From the NCBI RefSeq assembly GCF_035083965.1, contig NC_089738.1:4735398-4799397 (forward strand): 64,000 nt of DNA. Direction: 5' to 3'. The notes below the pieces were generated by a model. The model did no database searches, was not told where the DNA came from, and saw only the letters and a list, made by a program, of their open reading frames with translations. The DNA comes from Branchiostoma lanceolatum. Lineage: Eukaryota > Chordata > Leptocardii > Amphioxiformes > Branchiostomatidae. Shown piece by piece: positions 1 to 12,287 of this stretch; the stretch's first letter is position 1, and the number at the start of each line of letters is the position of its first letter. Position numbers and translations under genes: made by a program.

Positions 1-1122
1 AAGTACAGTTGTCTTAAGATTGTTGTATTTTCTGAACTTGACTTTTGCTTTTAGACTTCCCTGTAAAAGTGTTGATGATTTTCCACATTAGGCTGTGGTC
101 ACCTGTAGCGTCCGTAATGGCAATTGCAAAGTGACTCTTTTTCGCCTTCCTTATCTTTGTCGTTGTTTGATTCCTGAGGGACCGGTAGCACTCCCAGTCT
201 TTTGCGTCCTTTGTCTTGATGGCTTTGCGCCTTGCTGTGTCTCGCTGACCCATGAGATTCTTAACTCTATCTGTCAGCCATGGAGCAGTGCGACCGCGTT
301 CTCTCTCACTTGTTTCTGGTGGATTGGTGCATGAACGTCAGCCACGTGTAAGAAGATGTCCTTAAAGGCATTCCATGCGTCCGAAACCTTGGTGCAGTCC
401 AGTACTGTTTCCCATCGGACTGATTTTACACTGTCTATAAAGGATTGCTGGCTGTAATGTTTATAACACCTGTATTCACAGGACCGGACACCCCGGGTCT
501 CAACCCCGGCTTTGGCACACGTCAGAATGAGATTGTGGTCGGACGCACCCCAGGCCACACTTAAAATTGACTTGTGTCGATCCGGATTCGAGACAAACAT
601 ATTGTCGATACACGTTGCTGTGTCCTCCGTTATGCGTGTTGGCTGGTGTATGAGAGGGACCAGTTGGTACAGACTCATTAGGAATTCCTAGGGAGATGAT
701 TCCTGTGTTGATTTCATGAAGTCCTGGTTAAAGTCTCCCATGATCATTACGTCAGCGTTTTCTTTTTCAGCTGCAGTGCCGATGTCATGTACAAATGTTT
801 CTGCTGCGTCATTCCACTTTCCTCCAGAGGTAGGTGGGCGGTAGATGCAGGCAAGCAGTGTCTTTCGTGCCTTTTCAGGCTTAACCTCCACACAACGCAC
901 TTCAAGGTCCATATGCTCCAGGACGACGCCCGAGGGAATGGTCCGTTTAACATAAACACCTGCACCTCCCCCGTGTCTATCTCTGTCTCTCCTGTATAAG
1001 GTATACCCACTGACTTCCAGTACGGAGCTGGGGATATTCTCCGACAGTCTTCTTTCGTTAAGACCTAGCACATGTATCCTTGATCCCAGAAGTAAGTGTT
1101 GTATTTCTTCGAGGTGTCTCAT
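1..1122 (-). mobile_element. CR1/L2-like non-LTR retrotransposon, 5' part of ORF2 (endonuclease), broken
   Basis: Reading leftward from 1122, the translation gives an AP-endonuclease-like domain: LNERRL, YRRDRDRHGGGAGVYVK, IYRPP, MGDFN and, further on, DNMF and SDHNLI. These are hallmarks of the APE endonuclease of CR1/L2-type LINEs, which nicks target DNA for target-primed reverse transcription. The frame is interrupted by an in-frame TAG at 688-690 (the frame is the same on both sides) and by a stop near 274 followed by a frame change. The part left of 253 is the basic linker before the reverse transcriptase, which lies outside the window. The copy is therefore dead as it stands. Exact family is not assigned; CR1 or L2 clade is inferred from the domain pattern. 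Confidence 0.85.
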
Positions 1123-1261
1123 TAGTGAAACAACATTGTAAAAAGCGACTTGAAAAGTTGTTGAAAATATCTACTTTTGAATCGTTCATCAGATGCGATG
1201 TTATGTGGTATTGACTTAATTGTCAGCACGCAATGATGTATACAGTTGCACAGAATATGTT

Positions 1262-1468
1262 CGGTCACACTCCCGTGTACGCATGCGCAGCGAAGGAAAA
1301 TGTGGGTAAAATGTCAAAGGTGAAAGCTTGTAAACAAATCTCCTCTCGACCATCGTCTCGATATGCATAACAATTTCCAGACTGTTTCGTTTATGTCCCA
1401 GGGGTCTACTCCTTTGACATCTTACCCACAATTCCTGTCTCCGCGCATGCGTATTCGAAAGTGTGAAC
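1262..1468. mobile_element. Short inverted-repeat (MITE-like) element
   Basis: Two imperfect arms of about 57 bp face each other. Each holds a CACACT start, a GCATGCGC core, GTGGGTAA and ATGTCAAAGG. The interior is non-coding. No target duplication was identified with certainty, so the superfamily is left open. Confidence 0.6.
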
Positions 1469-2126
1469 GAGCTTACATTACAGCAGTTTGTATGGCTCTA
1501 TATACTTCACCACCGATTTGTATTATGTCCAAAGTCTAAAACGGGCTTTGATATGTTGTAATGGTTCACAATTCACTAATTTGATGGAAATTAAGAGCAT
1601 TTACTTGACAATGTGAATCGTGTGACGGTTTGAATGTTGCTTGTGGTTTATTGCAATGAGTTCAAGTTATGACGAAATCGGGGGATATTTCATATTCGCA
1701 CAGGCGAAAGAAATGAGAAGAACGCTATGTTTATGCACAAGGAGTGTATAATGTTTGGCAATATATCTATCTATCTATCTATAAAAGATAGAGTGATATT
1801 TGAAGAACGAACTTAGAATAAAATGCACAGAATGTTGTACAGTCTTTCTTCTCATGTTTTATTTGTCTTTTTTTATACGTAAGATGATAATTCGCCCCTG
1901 CTAAAAAAAAACTTAAAGGATTGTGAAATCACCTGTTGGTCCCAGTCTTCATCAAGGTAGAAATTAATCCACTATTTCTCCAGCACATGAACTTTATTAA
2001 TACGAATTATAACGATAGTATGATATATCAGTCTATCGGCTAAAAGTACGGTAACCCCCTGTCTTTCATATCATGGTTCAGATTATTTCTGCACATGTTT
2101 TTGTACTGGTCTATAGAACCAAAACA
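1469..2126. other. Intergenic, no gene seen
   Basis: AT-rich non-coding sequence with a short ATCT microsatellite near 1762-1783. Nothing else recognisable was seen between the inverted-repeat element and the retrotransposon fragment. Confidence 0.6.
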
Positions 2127-2375
2127 TCATCATCATCACGGGTACCCCCAGATAACAAAGTAGGAGGGGGGGAGGTCCCTGGCCGAGGCGGGCAGGCCTC
2201 CAGCCTGGCATGGTATGACTCAACGGTGAGAGCCGATACAACCGTGCCAGGCAGGGCGTCCCACTGGGGGGTGGTGCGGGGGAAGAACGAATATTTGTAT
2301 GAGTCTGTCCGGGCATTGAGTGGTTGAAATTTAAGATGGTGACTACCCCGGGTGCGCCCCTGAGCTGGTTTAAGT
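2127..2375 (-). mobile_element. 3' end fragment of CR1/L2-like LINE
   Basis: On the minus strand the translation gives LLKPAQGRTRGS, KYSFFPRTTPQWDALPG and an HARLEACPP tail, closely matching the longer copy at 27281-27993. It is the C-terminal tail of the reverse transcriptase ORF plus the 3' untranslated end. The 3' terminus is an ATG-type microsatellite (CATCATCATCATCAC on the plus strand, about 2127-2141) instead of poly(A), as is common for CR1/L2 elements. It is 5'-truncated, as expected of incomplete reverse transcription. Confidence 0.8.
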
Positions 2376-2429
2376 AGACTGTGAGCGTAAATTACAGCGA
2401 ACACTGATAATTCAAAAGGTATAACGCCC

Positions 2430-2721
2430 AATAAAACATGTCCGAGTAAAAGTGAATGTTCTTAAAACTGTCTAGCTCTTGATATCTAAATTTCTGTTTA
2501 CAATTCTTACTAGTTATTTCCACCTGAAATGCTCTATCTTCTACTTTTTTCTAGGCCTTAGAAGCTCCGGGTAAAGGTCAGTGACGTTGTTTGCGAAGCT
2601 CAAACCACTGAAGTGTTACTGAACTCCATGAACCCACCGTACTCGTGACAAACACGCCCCTTTTCAAGGCCAGAAGCGACCCAGTCTCTATACAGAACAA
2701 CAACTGTGCTATATTGTTAAA
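2430..2721 (+). promoter_or_regulatory. 5' flank shared by paralogs A and B
   Basis: The roughly 290 bp before gene A align with the roughly 265 bp before gene B (about 8330-8596). Shared blocks include TTTCCACCT, GGTCA, GACGTTGTTT, CCAGTCTCTATAC and a nearly identical leader (AACAACAACTGTGCTATATTG) just before ATG. The duplication thus copied the proximal promoter and 5' UTR with the gene. No TATA box was assigned. Confidence 0.5.
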
Positions 2722-5700
2722 ATGGCTACTCTAACAGGCCTGACAGTACTAGTAGCCCTGCTAGGATGTGCGCTCTCTGCCATGCCTATTTCCGACATTA
2801 ACCGCTGCCAGTATACCGGAGCGGACGGCCACATGTACGACTTGTCGCCGCTGAGAATGTAAGTACTTGTTCGTTCTCAAAGTTCACCCTTGTGCATTAG
2901 TCTCTACCAGACTGACTACGCTGGCTGTAGAGAGAAGAATTTGACAGGGGAGTTTGGCCACCAAAGTTTTTCGTTTGCAGGCACAGTTTCAGGAGGGGGG
3001 AATGTTAACCTTCCCGTGGACTGACTCTCCTGGCCAATTATCCCTTTTTTGCCGAATTCTACGATCCGTACCCCCGTAAGAAGACCTGTAAGAAGGTAGT
3101 TCAACTTGAAAAAAAAATCAGCATGGCCACTATGGTTACAAGTATTGTATGAGGCTGACATTTCAAAAGTATTGAAATGCATATCTTTATAGGTCACATG
3201 CCTATTTTCATTTCTGAACGCTTAGCAATTTTTCTTTTGCATCAAGGGCAAAACGAAGTTTGATAGTGGAGCCAGCTAAACACAGGGCATATAACATGGT
3301 CCTGGATGCGTGGTGTGTGGCATCATAGGTTTCTGTAGACTAACTTCCCATAGACTAACAGAAATGAAACGTGGTACACCTATTAGGTGCTAAAAGAGTA
3401 CTTAGTGTGCCAAATTTCGTGTTTACCCGTTATCCCCGTGTGTGATTTTACCCAATGATATACATGTGCATCTATCCATTCTAGGAATGGGTCCCACTAC
3501 TTCTCTGCTCCAGCCTACGAGATCGACAGTTACAACATCTATTCTCCCAACGGAAGCGAAGCCGATCCGTTGATGTATCAGTACTACCTGAATGTCTGTG
3601 ATAACGTCACCAAGGGTCCTGACGCCTGCAAGGAAACCGCTCCGATACTGAGGGTAAGGGCCAGGTCGTATATATACAAACGATAACAAATAGATAAAAT
3701 AAAATAAAGAGCGTTGAAGAGATTCATCGGTTAACGTGTAATATATAAGCAGAAGCTTTTTGGCCTGCCTTGCACTGTTTTATTATCTTTGTATTTCTTT
3801 CTTATGTATGTATATTTTTAAGTGCGAAAAATAAACAAAAACAAATAACAGTTACTAGAGTCTTCTTAAATCAATGGCATTATCTTTACCTTTAAAAATA
3901 ATGTCACAGATTGAAGAATACTCTAACTGGTAATCAAAATAAAGAGCCCGTTCACATCCGGAAACGAAGGGTCTACTGCAAATTGGTAATATTCCTAGGA
4001 CAACCCTGTTTGTGTCCTACAAATATCAGCTATGTTGTGAAAGGACAATTATCGTAGACTCTGTTAATGGCCAGTTCTATCAAATTTTCCACCGTTATTA
4101 TAGATTACATGTAGAATGTAAATACTAGCTGTAATGACTTTAGTGTAGTTTGTATGTCTTATGCCTGTATGTTTTATGTCCAGGAATATTAGCCGATTGC
4201 AAATCTTGCATGTTGGCTAATAGACTTAACCCTCAAACCACCGTATGGGGTCAAAACTGACCCCAGGCGTACATCAACATGTGCCATTTTGACATTTCGA
4301 GTCGAAAACAAAATTCCTTCTATGAGTTTGTTTGTATATATGTCTTATAACTTCTCACAAGTTTTTACTGAGATTGGCTCATTGTTGATTAAGTTATCGT
4401 AGAAAGTTTACGCATGGTCCAGTGGGGTCAAAACTGACCCCAGCAAAATCTGCACTCATATTCCCTATTGTTTGATACTTGTCATCTAGAAACATGTATG
4501 ATAAGGGTTATTATGATCATAGTGTCAAAATGTAATTTTGTAAAAACGTAAAAAAAACAAATTTTTTAAATGTACGTAAAGATTAATGACGTTGCGACGT
4601 ATTATGACGTCATTTATGTGATTTTATTGACGACAACCAACAAATTCGGTATTTCCGTATAATTCAAAGGTACGCGATAAAACTTAAATAGAAATTTTGT
4701 ATGATAAATCATGATGTATCCAAAGACGTTATTTGTAGATGACAATAGGAACGACGTCAAAATGACGTCGTAGAAATTATATTCATATCAAGTTACACTA
4801 GCGAAATCCGCCATCTTGGTTCCGCCATCTTGAATTATTTTAAATGCATTTTTTCATCATATAACCTAATATCACAATTAAAATGGCCCAAAACGATTAT
4901 ACTAAGATTGTTTCTGTTTGAATAAACATGGTAATGATGAAATTTGGGGTTAAAATAGCCGGTTACAGCTAATCTAATTATATCGTCCGCCATTTTAGAT
5001 TTTGACCGATGACGTAATCAAATATGCATAAATTATGAATATTAAATCATACAAGTGATAGTGAATTAAATTGGTTGGTATTGATGTAAGAAAATAAATG
5101 CAATTTAAAAAGACAGCCCTAGAATTACATTGTAAAATCCAAAATTAGCGACTTTTTCCAAATATGGCTCTAAAAAATCGGTTTCCATAGCAACATAAAA
5201 ACATTGATTAAAATATTTCATTAAAGTCAAATTGTTGCCAACGAAATTTTAGCAAAGGTGACCAAGTTTGGTTGTCCTAGCGTAAGCCATTCAGATGCTA
5301 TATGACATCAAGTGTTGGCGCAGGCCTCAAAAGAGCCCGCTTGTCTGAATAGCGTTAGTTGCAAAAGACGACGTTCCCTATGTTTGCATAAATTATGATA
5401 ATAAGCAAAAATCATTCACATCTAATCATGTCAAACTGTCCCTTATAGATTACTTAAACTAAACATACATACAAACCACAAAAATAGGCACCAATAAAGC
5501 TATATTTGTAGGAAACATTGTGGGGTCAGTTTTGACCCCATACGGTAAGATTCGTCGTAAAAAAGCTATGGTGGTTTGAGGGTTAATAAAGTATCCAAAG
5601 TATCCATAGTATTACAAACCTGCTCCAATAAGTAAATTGTAACAAAGAACTTGTTGTATTTTCTATGTGTTTGTATCAGTGCCAGAATCATTTCTCTTAA

Positions 5701-6600
5701 AACTTTCAATCACGTTTCTATTTCAAATGGACGTCACCAAAGACTGGCATGAAGATGTGTTCCATTGGATACAGTCGCTTTTAAAGGCATATATACTAGT
5801 AATTGTACATCTACAAGAGGCATACGTGCATTTACATGCTTTAGACTTTTTTGATAGCCAACCACTCGTCTGACATTCGTGTTTTTTTCTGTTTATATTA
5901 GATTAATCCCGATAAAACCTGTACAGCTCTGGGCAACATGAACGCTGCAATCTTTGACGCAAACCCCGGTGCTGACGGTGAGTTTTCCTGTCACTTTTAT
6001 TCAATATAGACAGGGGGCGCTTTTGCTACCAAGACAAACATCATATCTAAATGTGAATACCATAAGTGATCACGGTTGCTGGTATATAAACTTGTGCAAA
6101 TCAACAAATCTAACCTAATTACCTTTGCCAATAAGGTTATGTTTTAGGTGCCGTTTCTCTCTCCCTTTCTGTCTGTCTATCTATCTGTCTGTCTGTCTGT
6201 CTATGTGCACTGCAGAACTTAAGAAGCCGTCGATGGATCCTTATGATATTTGGTAGGTGGGTATACGTAGTGGTCGGGAAAATGTAGGTCAAGTTCAATA
6301 ATGTGACCAATCCTTGCGTGCGTATTTTATTTCAGTCAAGTTGCACAGCACTGCCATAGACCTCTGATTCAACCATGTAGATCTAAATATTTGCTTACCA
6401 TTTCATTTGTATTTACTCCAGGCGTGTACCTGTCCTATTACCATGGCGACCCGTCCGGTGGGTCACGTGTGTTCCACTACCAGTCCAGCGTGTTCTTCGT
6501 GTGTGACAACAGCACAGAGATGACAGGCCCCACGTTCGAACACCAGAGCAACTGCTTCCACAGCCACTTCAGGATCCTGACCAAACACGCTTGCAAATGA
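2722..6600 (+). CDS. Secreted MRH-like (M6P-receptor homology) protein, paralog A
   Basis: Four coding exons: 2722-2858, 3485-3653, 5902-5977 and 6422-6600, with donors GTAAGT, GTAAGG and GTGAGT, acceptors TAG/TAG/CAG, phases 2, 0, 1, giving 186 residues. Residues 1-20 form a signal peptide ([20 protein letters not shown]). Then come RCQYTGADG, YDLSPL, a tyrosine-rich strand ending [36 protein letters not shown] and [12 protein letters not shown], ending HAC. This order matches a single mannose-6-phosphate-receptor domain, a lectin fold that binds phosphomannose or mannose. There is no transmembrane segment or KDEL, so it is probably secreted. DNVT and DNST are N-glycosylation sites. Intron 2 carries a TTAA-flanked transposon. 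Seven mature cysteines is an odd number (see findings). The gene structure is firm; the MRH assignment is by motif only. Confidence 0.75.
4230..5582. mobile_element. piggyBac-like TTAA-flanked non-coding element, copy 1 (complete)
   Basis: The element is flanked by TTAA at 4226-4229 and 5583-5586, starts CCCTCAAACCACCG and ends with the reverse complement CCTCAAACCACC form, as piggyBac-type elements do. Subterminal palindromes of the form GGGGTCAAAACTGACCCC lie at 4247-4264, 4424-4441 and 5522-5539. No open frame of useful length is present, so it is non-autonomous. It lies in intron 2 of gene A. The internal core, including a CCATCTTG/GATGACGTCA region, recurs in the copies at 9959, 14280 and 23038. 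Confidence 0.85.
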
Positions 6601-8329
6601 TAATATACCAAGTCATTAAATGCACCCAGAGCATGCTATGAGGCTTGAAAACTGGAAATATTCTAGTTGCTGTAATCTTGAGGAAATTTACATTTAATGC
6701 CACTGTTTACCACATTTGCGTGCTGATATCTTATCAAAATTGCTCAAAAGCGGCCCAAAAATAAGCTACGTGGTGATATTTTAGTTTCAAGCACCAAGTC
6801 TTAGTAAACCGATACCATAGCCCCACCCACCTCCGTCAAAGCATAGAAATGCAAATATTTGACGGATATGCAGTCTCTCATTGGTCGAAACGCTTATTTT
6901 GATGGACAGTCAGGAACAGTCTATTAGGACTTGGATTTTCTATCAGTTCTCAACACACAACGACATCGTATCTTTCTTTAATGGCGATATGCAATGGTTT
7001 AGTGTGATTGAAACTTACTATGTGTACGAATGACTAGAAATTGGACTTTTTTTATTCAAGTTTCAAGACTCATAAAAAGCTCTGGATGCCATTAAAAAAA
7101 TCAACGTTCGTATGATCATACAAGCACCGACGAAAGGTGTAAACAAATGTTGTAATAAAAGGTTGATATCTCGCTCCAAGGGGTAACGTTATATGGAATA
7201 GTATGTCAATTTAGAATAGCACTTTATTAACCTACAATGGCGTTTACCAAGTAGTCATAGATAATTACCACATAGCCAGATGGCGTCGACCAATCAGAAG
7301 CCTCCATTGCCCATGTGTTATGACGCCATAGCACACCCGTTCGACCGTTCCATTATGTATAATGTTTATTTGTTCCTAAAAATGTTTACTATCTTAGAAT
7401 AAATCAAAAATTTTCTAAGCATATGACAAAATAAAATAAACCATTTCAATACAAGTCAAATCTAAGCGGGCGGAAATATACCAGTATTCAGACACCCAGC
7501 AGGGAGGAATTATGATAATAGATGATAGAATAGATTTGAAAAAGATTTGACATGCCAGGATTGCAATGTTATTAGATATTATCTGTGGAACTTTTAGTTT
7601 TCAAAGGAAATTTATAATCTTCTGTACAAAAAGGACAAATTAATGTAAATTCTGAAATACATTCTTAGTAGTATAAGGGATCTATGCGTCATACAGGAAA
7701 TGTCTACTCTTGCATGGGTCAGGGTGGATAGGCTATATGATGATAACGTTCATGACTCGCCTATTCCTCAGTGTATATGGTGTCATAACGCTTGGCCATG
7801 TGCTATAACCACCTCATAAAGCCACGTCGTTCGCTTCGCTCACTCTGTGGTTTTATTCAGTGGTTATCGCACATGGCCAGGGGTTATGACACCATATACA
7901 CCTCGGGACGGGTCATTAACCCTTAATTATACCCACACACACGACGTATGTAATACGATTATAACAAACGAAACAAATCAAGTCAGTCTGGACCTATCAA
8001 TTACAATAAAAGTAATCGCTTTTATATTACCACTCTAAATGAAGTGACAACATGTGGTCATTTAGAACTATACATACATATGAAAACCATTGTAAAACAT
8101 GGCAATGCATGTAATAAGATAGGTAAAAGGCATTCGTAAGTACTTTCATCGTTTCCGTTCTGTTCTATTAGACCTAGCCTGTGTTTAGAAAAGCTCTCGG
8201 CCGGAGGTTACTGACCCCCCACCCCAAGGGGCTGAAGGTAACAGAACCGGCCGGCCGCTAGGAGCGCGATTTGTCAGGCTATATTAGACCAAATATAGTT
8301 TAAGGTGTATACCACCTAGTCAAATCGTC
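6601..8329. other. Intergenic A to B, no gene seen
   Basis: AT-rich sequence without a supported exon. It holds one large hairpin repeat (7771-7905, listed separately). An AATAAA occurs near 7153, too far from gene A to assign with confidence as its poly(A) signal. Confidence 0.55.
7771..7905. repeat. Imperfect palindrome, about 57-bp arms
   Basis: The left arm (GTGTATATGGTGTCATAACG, then GGCCATGTG and TATAACCAC) and the right arm (its reverse complement, ending ATGACACCATATACAC) flank a short centre. It looks like a fold-back MITE. Confidence 0.65.
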
Positions 8330-8596
8330 CCAGAAAAAGTAAATGTTTTCGTTTTTAAACGATATCTAGATTTCTATATGGAATTTTTATTAGCCATTTC
8401 CACCTAAAACGCTAAACTTCTTATAGGCCCAAGACACACATGGGTCAAGGTCATGATTGACGTTGTTTACGTACTCTAACCGTCGTTGTACTGATTGTGA
8501 AGTCCCTGACCCCGCCGTACTCAAACACACTCCCCTGTCCAAGGCCAGAAGTGAGCCAGTCTCTATACCGAACAACAACTGTGCTATATTGTTAAG

Positions 8597-11500
8597 ATGG
8601 CTACTCTAACAGGTCTGACGGTACTGGTGGCCCTGCTAGGATGTGCGTTCTCTGCGAAACCTATCTCCGACATTACCCGCTGCCAATACACCGATACGGA
8701 CGGCCATATGTACGATTTGTCTCCGCTGAGAATGTAAGTACGCGGACGTTCTCAAAGTTCACCCTTCTGCATACCGTAGTTAAACAAAGAACTGCAGGTT
8801 ATAAAACCTTGTAGGTACAAAGGTAGTGCAATAAAGAGCCGTATTGCCACTTACGGTTATTGTAGGGGGCTGACATTTCAAACGTATAAAAATACATATC
8901 TTAATAGCACACATGCCAATTTTCATCTCTGAACTCTTAGCAATTTATATTTTATAGTTGCTATAGCAGATTGAGATTTGATACTGGAGTCAGTTGAACA
9001 CAGTCATGACAAATCAGTTAGCATGGTCCTGGATACGCGGTGTGCTCTTACTTCCCAGAGACTACTAGTAATAGGAATGAAACTTGCAACACAAATTAGG
9101 TGCTAAAAGACTAATAAGCGTGCCAAGGTTCGAGTGTACTCGCCATCCCCTTGCCTGATTTTTCACAATGATATACCTGTGCATTTATCCTTTCCTACGG
9201 TGGCCCATAAGAACAGAGTTATTTTTTGTACATCTTGGTTTATTTATTTTTATCTTCCAGTGTGAAGTTTTTTTTGCATTTTTTTTTCTTCTTTTTTTTT
9301 GGTCAGGAAAAATATAAATAAATATACCAAGATACACAAAAATAATCCTGTTCCTGTGGTCCACCGTACATTCCAGAAATGGGTACTACCACTACCAATA
9401 TCCAGCTTACGATATCGACAATTACAACATCTTCTCTCCCATCGGAAGCGAAGCGGACCCGGTATACTATCAGTACTACCTAAATGTCTGTGATAACGTC
9501 ATCAAGGCTCCTGACCTCTGCAAAGAAAGCGCTCCGATACTGAGGGTAAGGACGTGGGTTGGGGGCTGTCCCCAAAGTTATGGCTGCCTATAGGAAAGCA
9601 TGTTTAGACACATAGAAACAAGGCTTCATAAAAGTACCAACCCAAACTTCAATATGAAATATTCTTCTCCACTGGAAAGTCACAAGGTTCTAGTTGATAA
9701 CCATGCAAAGAAAACAGAGGGTTGTACAGCTCAAACTCCGAGGAAATCTCCCAGTTTCAAAGAAACCCTACCTTTGACCCCAGATTTCTTATGTATCCAT
9801 CCGCATGACCCAACAACTCACATATACCCTAACGTCAACTAAAATGGCGAAGTAAACACATTTCAGCCAGAATGGGAAAGCTAAGGCCATACCTGTTCAT
9901 TCCAACCCCAAAAGTCTCCAGATTTGGCAAAAAATTTTAAGGAAAAGAAAGGTTTTAACCCTATCTAGACCGGGCTTTTTTTAGACTTCTTTGACGGGGG
10001 GGGGGGGGGGCTCTTTCGACCCCCCCTTCATAACTTCCGCACAGTATGCTCTATCATCACCAAATTTGCAGGGAGTGATATTCACGTGAAGTTTTATAAT
10101 TCTTGCAATTTTGGTGACGTTATGACGCAATCTGACGTTATTATGACGTCATCGATGTGATTTTTTGGATAAATAGGGAATTCCCATAATATCTTAAAGT
10201 ATTAGACAAAATAGTGCGTATTGTTGATTTAAAGGTATGCCAAGACATTTGACGTCAGTGGTGACTTAATTGACGTCAAATTGACGTCGAAGAATGACGT
10301 CATGTGTTGTTAGCGACCCCCTGGGATCCGCCATCTTGGATCGGCCATTTTGAAATTTTTTAAAATACATTTTTTCCATGTATGACCCCAAATAACAATC
10401 AAAATAGATTAAAAACATTAATCTAAATGTTTCTGGCTAAGAAAATTCCATGTTGTGACGAATTTAAAGGCAAAAAAGCCTGTTTATACCAAAAATGATG
10501 ATCTTGTCCGCCATCTTGGATTTTGAGCGATGACGTCATCAAATTAGCATAATTTATGAATATTAAATCATGAAAGTTACATTAAATCACATATGATGTT
10601 ATAGATGTAGGAAACTAGTGTGATTGAGCAATAAAACATTTGAAACAACTATGTTTAAATCGAAATTAGTGAAATTTGCATAAAATGCCTCTTCAGAAAC
10701 CCGTTGCCATGGCAACACGAAAAATGATAAACTTAAACTTTTATCATAATATTGTTGCCAACTAAATTTTAGGAAAATTCACCAAGTTTGGTTGTCCTAC
10801 CATACGTCGTTTGGCAGTTATACGATGTCAAAGTTGGCGCGGGCACTTTTAGCCCCCCCCCCCCCCGGTCTAGATAGGGTTAAAGATTTCAAGTAGGGAC
10901 TATAAAGGTATTCCAATTTTCTGCACTCTACTGCGCAACGCAACTTTGGGGTCAGTCCTTAGCTAGGGCACAGCCGTATACAGCCGAACAAAACAAATGA
11001 ATCAAATCAAATCAAAAGCCCGTTCTCTTCCGGATACGAAGGGTCCACAGCAAGTTGATAACGTTTTTAGGACAATCCTAGTCCAATTCTCAGGGTAAGG
11101 GCACGGCCGTATACAGACAAACAAATAAATGGAATAGAAAGCTTGACAAAAACGTCTAAAAATATTCCAAAGCTAGCCGGAGCCTGACCTCTGATTGGAG
11201 AGTAGTCGATGACCAGTTCTGTCATAATTTTTCACGGATAGTATTTTTAAGCTGCGTCAATAATTAAATCATATCAAAGGAATTTTTGTATTTTCAATGT
11301 GCTTAAAAAGATGTGTTCCATAGGATACATGTAGCTTTTAAACACATGTGCAGACATAATTAAATCATCTACAAGAAAGATACATGAATTTACATGTTTT
11401 AGACCCTTTATGCCCATTTTTCCCCTCACTGTTCCGACACTGTTTTTTTTTAATGTGTACTTTACATTAATCCCGATGCTACCTGTACAGCTTTGGGCAG

Positions 11501-11731
11501 CTTAAACGCTGCAATCTTTGACGTAAACTCCGGTGCTGACGGTGAGTTTTCCCCGAACTGACACTTTTATTCAATACAGACAGGGGGCGCTTTTGCTATC
11601 AAGACAATGATTATATCTAAATGTGAATACCATAAGGAGTGTTACTGAACTATCTAGGTCTGAAAAATCCAACATGATTACCTTCGCCAAGAAGGTTATG
11701 TTATAGGTGTCGTTTGTCTATCTCTGTCTCT

Positions 11732-11824
<93 letters not shown>

Positions 11825-12287
11825 TCTCTCTCTGTCTCTTTCATTCTCTCTTTCTCTCTCTCCCTACCCCTCCCTCTCTCTCCCTCTCTCTGTGGACTGC
11901 TAGCTCGAGAAGCTGTGGATGAATCCTTATGATATTCGTGGTCGGGACAACGAAGGTCAAGTTCGATAATGCGACCGGTGCTTGTGTGCGTTCTTAAAGT
12001 TTATTCCAGTACGTTGCCCAACACTGCCATGATCTCTGATACAACCATGTATGCCATGTAGATCTGATCATGAATGTTTGTTTACTTTTTTATTTGTATT
12101 TACCCCAGGCGTGTACCTGTCCTATTACCATGGCGACCCGTCCGGTGGGTCTCGCGTGTCCCACCACCAGTCTAGCATTTTCTTTGTGTGTGACAAGAGC
12201 CAAGAGGGAACAGTCCCCACGTTCGAACACCAGAGCAACTGCTTCCACAGTCACTTCAGGGTCTTTACCAAACACGCTTGCAAGTAA
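8597..12287 (+). CDS. MRH-like secreted protein paralog B; exon 3 lacks its splice acceptor
   Basis: Exons homologous to gene A: 8597-8733, 9377-9545, 11466-11541 and 12109-12287, with identical lengths (137, 169, 76, 179) and phases. Each exon is open on its own: signal peptide ending [57 protein letters not shown], stop TAA. If joined it would encode 186 residues. The base pair before exon 3 reads AC where gene A has AG; a few bases of the acceptor appear deleted. The next downstream AG (11489-11490) gives an early stop, and the nearest upstream in-phase AG (11401-11402) meets a TAA. Skipping exon 3 shifts frame. It is either a very young pseudogene, a non-canonically spliced gene, or a local sequence error. 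Intron 2 contains a TTAA element. Confidence 0.6.
9959..10879. mobile_element. piggyBac-like TTAA-flanked non-coding element, copy 2
   Basis: TTAA duplicates at 9955-9958 and 10880-10883 bound an element starting CCCTATCTAGACCGGGC and ending with its reverse complement (CCGGTCTAGATAGGG). Long G and C runs lie just inside each end. The core (CCATCTTGGAT, GATGACGTCATC, TTGCCATGGCAAC, CCAAGTTTGGTTGTCCTA) matches copy 1 although the termini differ. It lies in intron 2 of gene B and is non-coding. Confidence 0.85.
11735..11893. repeat. (TC)n microsatellite
   Basis: Nearly pure CT dinucleotide run to about 11820, then an interrupted CT tract. It lies in intron 3 of gene B; the Ser/Leu-rich open frames across it are artefacts. 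Confidence 0.95.

Noticed and set aside
274..678. Separate small gene on the minus strand
   Set aside because: Same frame and continuous homology with the endonuclease segment upstream; it is one broken retrotransposon frame.
11707..11932. Ser/Leu-repeat open frames
   Set aside because: Low-complexity CT repeat within an intron.
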